Shown: one piece after another, positions 4,964 through 8,128 of the stretch | Layout: each line of letters starts with the position of its first letter | How positions within the stretch are numbered: position 1 is the first letter of the stretch | DNA from: JBGOTP01 sp041476545 | GTDB taxonomy: Bacteria > Acidobacteriota > Vicinamibacteria > Vicinamibacterales > CAVVIG01 | Reading direction: 5' to 3' | Length of the DNA: 8,128 bases | Assembly (NCBI GenBank): GCA_041476545.1 | Contig: JBGOTP010000241.1 | Coordinates: 1-8,128, forward strand | Translations under genes and position numbers: made by a program | Notes under the pieces: generated by a model | Told to the model about the DNA's origin: nothing | The model's input: only the letters and a program-made list of their open reading frames with translations | Databases searched by the model: none

Positions 4964-6738
4964 TTGGGTCGCAGGATGACGTAGGTGGGCAGGCCGACCG
5001 CGTTGAAGTGCTTCATCACGTCGCGCACGAGCGGCTCGGTGGCGTCCTCGGCCTGAAACTTGATCTTGCTGTAGCCCGAGAGCGCCGCCACAACTCCAGG
5101 ATCCTGCAGCGTCGTCTTGTCCATGACCAGACAGTTCTTGCACCAGGTGGCCCACATGTCGATGAGGACCGGTTTTCGATCGCGAGTGGCTGCGGCGAGT
5201 CCGTCGGCCAGCGACGCGTGCCATCCGGCCTTCAGCTGTTCCTGAACGCCTGACGTTACCTCCGCTGCGTCAACCCAGCGGTTCGACACGATCGTGTAGG
5301 TTTCGTACCCGTAGTAGAGAGCGGTCGCGAGAATCACGACACCAAACACCTGCTTGATACGAACCATCCACGCGCCGGGGCGGGGAAGCGCGGCAATCCC
5401 GGCGCCAGCGATTGGCCACGGCAGAGCCATGCCGAGGCCGAGGACGAAGGGGAGCGCGAGCGCCGCGGACGTGCCAGTCGCGTAGAGACTGCTCGAGAAG
5501 AGCACCACCTGAATGACGACGGGCGCAACGCACGCGCCGGCGAGCAGCGCCGCAATGGCGCCCATCCCGAACGCGACGAGAAACGTGCCGCGTCCGGACT
5601 GTCCCACTGAGAAGCGAGTCGAAAAGCGCGAAAAGTCGATCACGATGACGTCGAACATGGCCAGCGCGAGGACGACGAACAGGACGGCGATGCCACCGTT
5701 GAACCAGGCCGACGAGTTGATGGTGCCGAACGTGCCGGCCGTGAGGACGACCACCAGGCCGAGTACCCCGTACACGACGGCCATCGCCGCGCCGTAGGCG
5801 GCGCCCAAGAGAAGTCCGCGGCCGCGTGATCCCGACTGCGCGCCGGCGCCGATGATCGCCAGGTTGATCGGGATCATCGGCAGCACGCACGGCGTGAGGT
5901 TCAAGGCGAGGCCACCCAGGAACACGACGAGCAGAATGGCGATCGGTCCGCGTCCTTCGAACGGTCCTTTTTCTTTCACCCCGTTTTCCGCATTGCGGAT
6001 GAATTTGAGAAAGTCCGCGCTGCCCAGATAGCCGCCCGTCGACGCCAGCATGTCGAACCCGTTCAGGCGCGCGATCGCCTCAGCTGGCGTGAGGTTCGGG
6101 GACGTTGAGGGTGACGGGGAAGGTGCCGATGCCGTGGAAGTTGCGGCCGCACCTGGCGCCTGGCCATGGCCGAAGGCGATACGTTCGAACACGTCGCGAT
6201 GCTGCGGTGTGACGCGCGTGGCGGGCGCGACGACCTTCAGCGTCCAACCCGTCGCGACCTTCACCGGCGCGAAACACATCGTCTCGTTGCACGCCTGATA
6301 GCGCAGCGTGGCAGGAACAGCGATCTCGCCGGGTGCGACGGTCTCTGCTACGCGCAGCTCGACGCCGATCGTGAACTCCCCTTCAAAGACCGTGAGCGGC
6401 TGGTCCGCGCCCGTCTGTCGGAGGTCCTTCGGTTCCGGAAAGACGATCTCCGCCCCGCTGATGCCTGCGGGGGGGGAAACGGTCAGCGTGATCGGTATCA
6501 ACGTAGGGTCGCGCGGCTTGTCGGAGTTGACGTGGGCACCCTTCGGCAAACGGACCAGCAGTGCGACTCGAGCGGAGGTGCCGGGGTGGACGCCATCTGC
6601 CGCGACGATCGGCAGAAGCTCCAGTTTCGGCGGCCCCGCCTGCGCCAGAAGCAGCGCACCAGCGAACGCCGCGATCGACAGGCCAGTGGCGAGAATCCGA
6701 ACGTGCACCGGCCGGGACAGAAACGTCATGTTCGTCAT
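4960..6738 (-). CDS. dsbD: Thiol:disulfide interchange protein DsbD
   Basis: This 592-residue protein passes reducing equivalents from cytoplasmic thioredoxin across the inner membrane to periplasmic thiol proteins; E. coli DsbD is of similar size. All three family domains are visible. After a signal peptide (about 1-34, ending AQA), a periplasmic domain carries CNETMC (Cys150, Cys155). A proline/serine linker follows (about 195-215). Then comes a membrane domain from about 265 with NLTPCVLPMIP (Cys284) and LLAGACVAPVV (Cys403), the pair expected to relay electrons. The C-terminal thioredoxin-like domain has MWATWCKNC (Cys533, Cys536) and a late cis-proline-type GLPTYVIL. The frame extends upstream to 6873, but that would overlap nuoG and bury the signal peptide, so ATG 6738 is preferred; ATG 6729 is possible. 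The gene starts 26 nt after the nuoG stop codon, with a REP-like hairpin in between and no clear Shine-Dalgarno sequence, suggesting read-through transcription and coupled translation. Confidence 0.93.
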   Translation of the reverse strand: MTNMTFLSRPVHVRILATGLSIAAFAGALLLAQAGPPKLELLPIVAADGVHPGTSARVALLVRLPKGAHVNSDKPRDPTLIPITLTVSPPAGISGAEIVFPEPKDLRQTGADQPLTVFEGEFTIGVELRVAETVAPGEIAVPATLRYQACNETMCFAPVKVATGWTLKVVAPATRVTPQHRDVFERIAFGHGQAPGAAATSTASAPSPSPSTSPNLTPAEAIARLNGFDMLASTGGYLGSADFLKFIRNAENGVKEKGPFEGRGPIAILLVVFLGGLALNLTPCVLPMIPINLAIIGAGAQSGSRGRGLLLGAAYGAAMAVVYGVLGLVVVLTAGTFGTINSSAWFNGGIAVLFVVLALAMFDVIVIDFSRFSTRFSVGQSGRGTFLVAFGMGAIAALLAGACVAPVVIQVVLFSSSLYATGTSAALALPFVLGLGMALPWPIAGAGIAALPRPGAWMVRIKQVFGVVILATALYYGYETYTIVSNRWVDAAEVTSGVQEQLKAGWHASLADGLAAATRDRKPVLIDMWATWCKNCLVMDKTTLQDPGVVAALSGYSKIKFQAEDATEPLVRDVMKHFNAVGLPTYVILRPK

Positions 6739-6744
6739 GGTCAC

Positions 6745-6768
6745 GCCCGAGCTGAAGCTCGGGCCTAC
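6745..6768 (-). repeat. REP-like GTAG hairpin, perfect copy, at the nuoG stop codon
   Basis: On the minus strand GTAG is followed by arm GCCCGAGC, loop TTCA and arm GCTCGGGC, all 8 bp paired. The TAG is the nuoG stop codon, and the hairpin ends 6 nt before the dsbD ATG. A GTAG head plus a palindrome is the layout described for REP elements mobilised by RAYT transposases; no RAYT gene is in the window. Confidence 0.7.
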
Positions 6769-8128
6769 TTGATCTCTCTCATGGGAATCAGGCCCGGAGG
6801 GAGAGGGAGCGATAAGGGATCGACGGCGCCCTTGACCGGCGGCACATCCTGGAACATGAGGTCCCACTTCCACCGCTCCGACGGATTCGACGACTGGAAC
6901 CAGTGTTGCGCCGCGACTGGGCGCGCGAAGGTCAGCGCCGTGATGCCCTCGAAACCCGCTTCGTTCCGGAACTGCGCCCTAATCGCGGAACGCACGTCGG
7001 CAGCACTCGCGTAGCCGAAGGGCACACCAAGGGATGCGCTCAAGTTGGCGACGATCTGCCAATCGTCCATGGCCTCACCGGGGGTCGGGATCGCTCGCGC
7101 CGTACCCTGCAGGCGTCCCTGATCATTCGTATAGGACGCTTCCTTCTCCACGAACGATGCGCCGGGGAGCACGAAATCGGCGGCGCGGGCCAGACCGGTG
7201 AGCAGCACGCCCTGGACGACGAGCAGCGGCAGTTGACCGCTTGCGCGAGCAGCCAGAATCCACGTCGTGTCGCCAATCGAACCATCGGGTCCCGGGTCGA
7301 ACACGTAGAGGGCGGACACCTGCCCGGCCTCGACGGCCGCGCGCAACGCGGAAACATCGGCCGGACCTTCTGTCGTGGCCGGACCAATCAACCCCATCAT
7401 CCGCGCGCCGCTGACGTTCGGCGCATCGACCGCTGGCACCATGAATGTCGTTCGCTCCGGCTGTTGCTTGGGATTGAACCGCCAGCTGACGGCAATGGCC
7501 TGCGTCTCGGACGGACCAATGAGTTCCTCGGTGAGGCTGCGGAAGAGAAAAAGTTCCTCGTGAGAGGCGTGGGCCGAGAGCAGGAAGCGCACGCCGGCCG
7601 GATTCTGTCTCCCGATGGCCGCGAGCCGATCGCTCAACTTCGGCAGGAGCTCATGCCAGGAACTCGGCTGCTGCAATCCACGCGCATCACGCTCGAGTGG
7701 GACGCGCAGCCGATTGTCGCCTTCAATCCAGTGGTAGTCGAACCGGCCGATGTCGCACATCCAATAGCCGTTGATCGCCGCATTCATGCGGGGCGTGAAC
7801 CGGATGAGGCGCGAGCCCATCGCCCATTCCGGCTTGGCCTTGATCCACGCCGTGGTGTTGCACCCCTTGGAGCACAGCGTACAGATCGTGTCGGCGGCGT
7901 TCGGGTTGTCCCACGGCCTGGACTTGAAGCGATAGTCTCGCGTGGTGATCGCGCCCACGGGACACACATCCATCAAGTTCCCGGAAATGAGCGACTGCAC
8001 GCCTTCCTCCTGGAACGTCGCGATCTCGCTGGTGTAGCCTCGGTCGATGATGTTGATCTGCGCGTCGTCGTCGACATCGCGCATGAACCGCACGCAGCGC
8101 GTGCACAGAATGCAGCGGTTGCGATTCA
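6765..8128 (-). CDS. nuoG: NADH-quinone oxidoreductase subunit G (N-terminus beyond right edge)
   Basis: This is the Fe-S electron-transfer subunit of the peripheral arm of respiratory complex I, on the cytoplasmic face. The visible part (about 453 residues) begins at NRNRCILCTRC. This CxxCxxC, with DVCPVGA about 43 residues later, fits the N4 [4Fe-4S] ligands. Next, TICTLCSKGC and, 34 residues on, YWMC give a CxxCxxxC-Cys set like that of the N7 cluster in bacterial enzymes that keep it. The rest resembles the molybdopterin-oxidoreductase-type region without recognisable cofactor ligands, ending with ADFVLPGASFVEKEASYTN, GRLQGTARAIPTPGEAMDDW and a short MREIK tail. After the last cluster only about 330 residues remain, clearly fewer than in E. 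coli or Thermus, so this is a short form. The 2Fe-2S and N5 regions lie outside the window. It is followed by dsbD rather than nuoH, unlike the classical nuo operon. Confidence 0.88.
   Translation of the reverse strand, partial: NRNRCILCTRCVRFMRDVDDDAQINIIDRGYTSEIATFQEEGVQSLISGNLMDVCPVGAITTRDYRFKSRPWDNPNAADTICTLCSKGCNTTAWIKAKPEWAMGSRLIRFTPRMNAAINGYWMCDIGRFDYHWIEGDNRLRVPLERDARGLQQPSSWHELLPKLSDRLAAIGRQNPAGVRFLLSAHASHEELFLFRSLTEELIGPSETQAIAVSWRFNPKQQPERTTFMVPAVDAPNVSGARMMGLIGPATTEGPADVSALRAAVEAGQVSALYVFDPGPDGSIGDTTWILAARASGQLPLLVVQGVLLTGLARAADFVLPGASFVEKEASYTNDQGRLQGTARAIPTPGEAMDDWQIVANLSASLGVPFGYASAADVRSAIRAQFRNEAGFEGITALTFARPVAAQHWFQSSNPSERWKWDLMFQDVPPVKGAVDPLSLPLPPGLIPMREIK

Noticed and set aside
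6739..6873. Upstream extension of dsbD to the ATG at 6873
   Set aside because: It would overlap the nuoG 3' end and the REP-like repeat and place 45 unrelated residues before a clear signal peptide.
6166..7014. 282-codon plus-strand ORF over dsbD and nuoG
   Set aside because: It is antisense to two well-supported genes and shows no family motifs.
1..8128. CRISPR array, tRNA or rRNA genes, phage attachment site
   Set aside because: No regularly spaced direct repeats, no tRNA-like or rRNA-like sequence, and no duplicated att-type core were found by eye.

Overview
The window looks like a GC-rich bacterial chromosome. A soil or environmental lineage such as Acidobacteriota is my best guess, because a short complex I NuoG, a full-length DsbD and GTAG-headed palindromic intergenic repeats occur together. 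That placement is inference; no rRNA or other taxonomic marker is present.

Left part (1-1800), accessory: a three-Cys-motif partner protein (TcmP) runs leftward off the edge. Its start overlaps a 59-residue ORF carrying only the first half of an HNH-type zinc-binding domain. A 252-bp divergent gap follows, then a rightward GIY-YIG-type nuclease gene with a perfect 7-bp inverted repeat just before its start codon. Nuclease-like genes beside a TcmP gene suggest a defence or mobile-DNA locus; this is inference.

Middle part (1826-3489): an apparently intact 1656-bp insertion sequence. It has 26-bp perfect terminal inverted repeats, a CTAG target duplication, one leftward DDE transposase and a recognisable promoter and ribosome binding site. 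It sits exactly on the stop codon of the next gene and regenerates that codon. Before insertion, the GIY-YIG gene and that next gene converged with only about 26 bp between them.

Right part (3486-8128), chromosomal backbone, all leftward: NuoG (NADH-quinone oxidoreductase subunit G; N-terminus beyond the right edge), then DsbD (membrane electron transfer to periplasmic thiols), then, after a roughly 220-bp gap, a membrane-anchored GAF-domain protein with no visible output domain. Both nuoG and dsbD end in AAG-TAG, where the TAG belongs to a GTAG-plus-hairpin repeat resembling REP elements. The better-preserved copy occupies the space where the dsbD ribosome binding site would be. The gap before the GAF gene also holds three tandem CACGA(A/G)G-type octamers and a 12-bp palindrome.

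The most notable observations are the REP-like hairpins that supply stop codons to two consecutive genes, the IS insertion that preserves a stop codon, and the HNH fragment overlapping tcmP.
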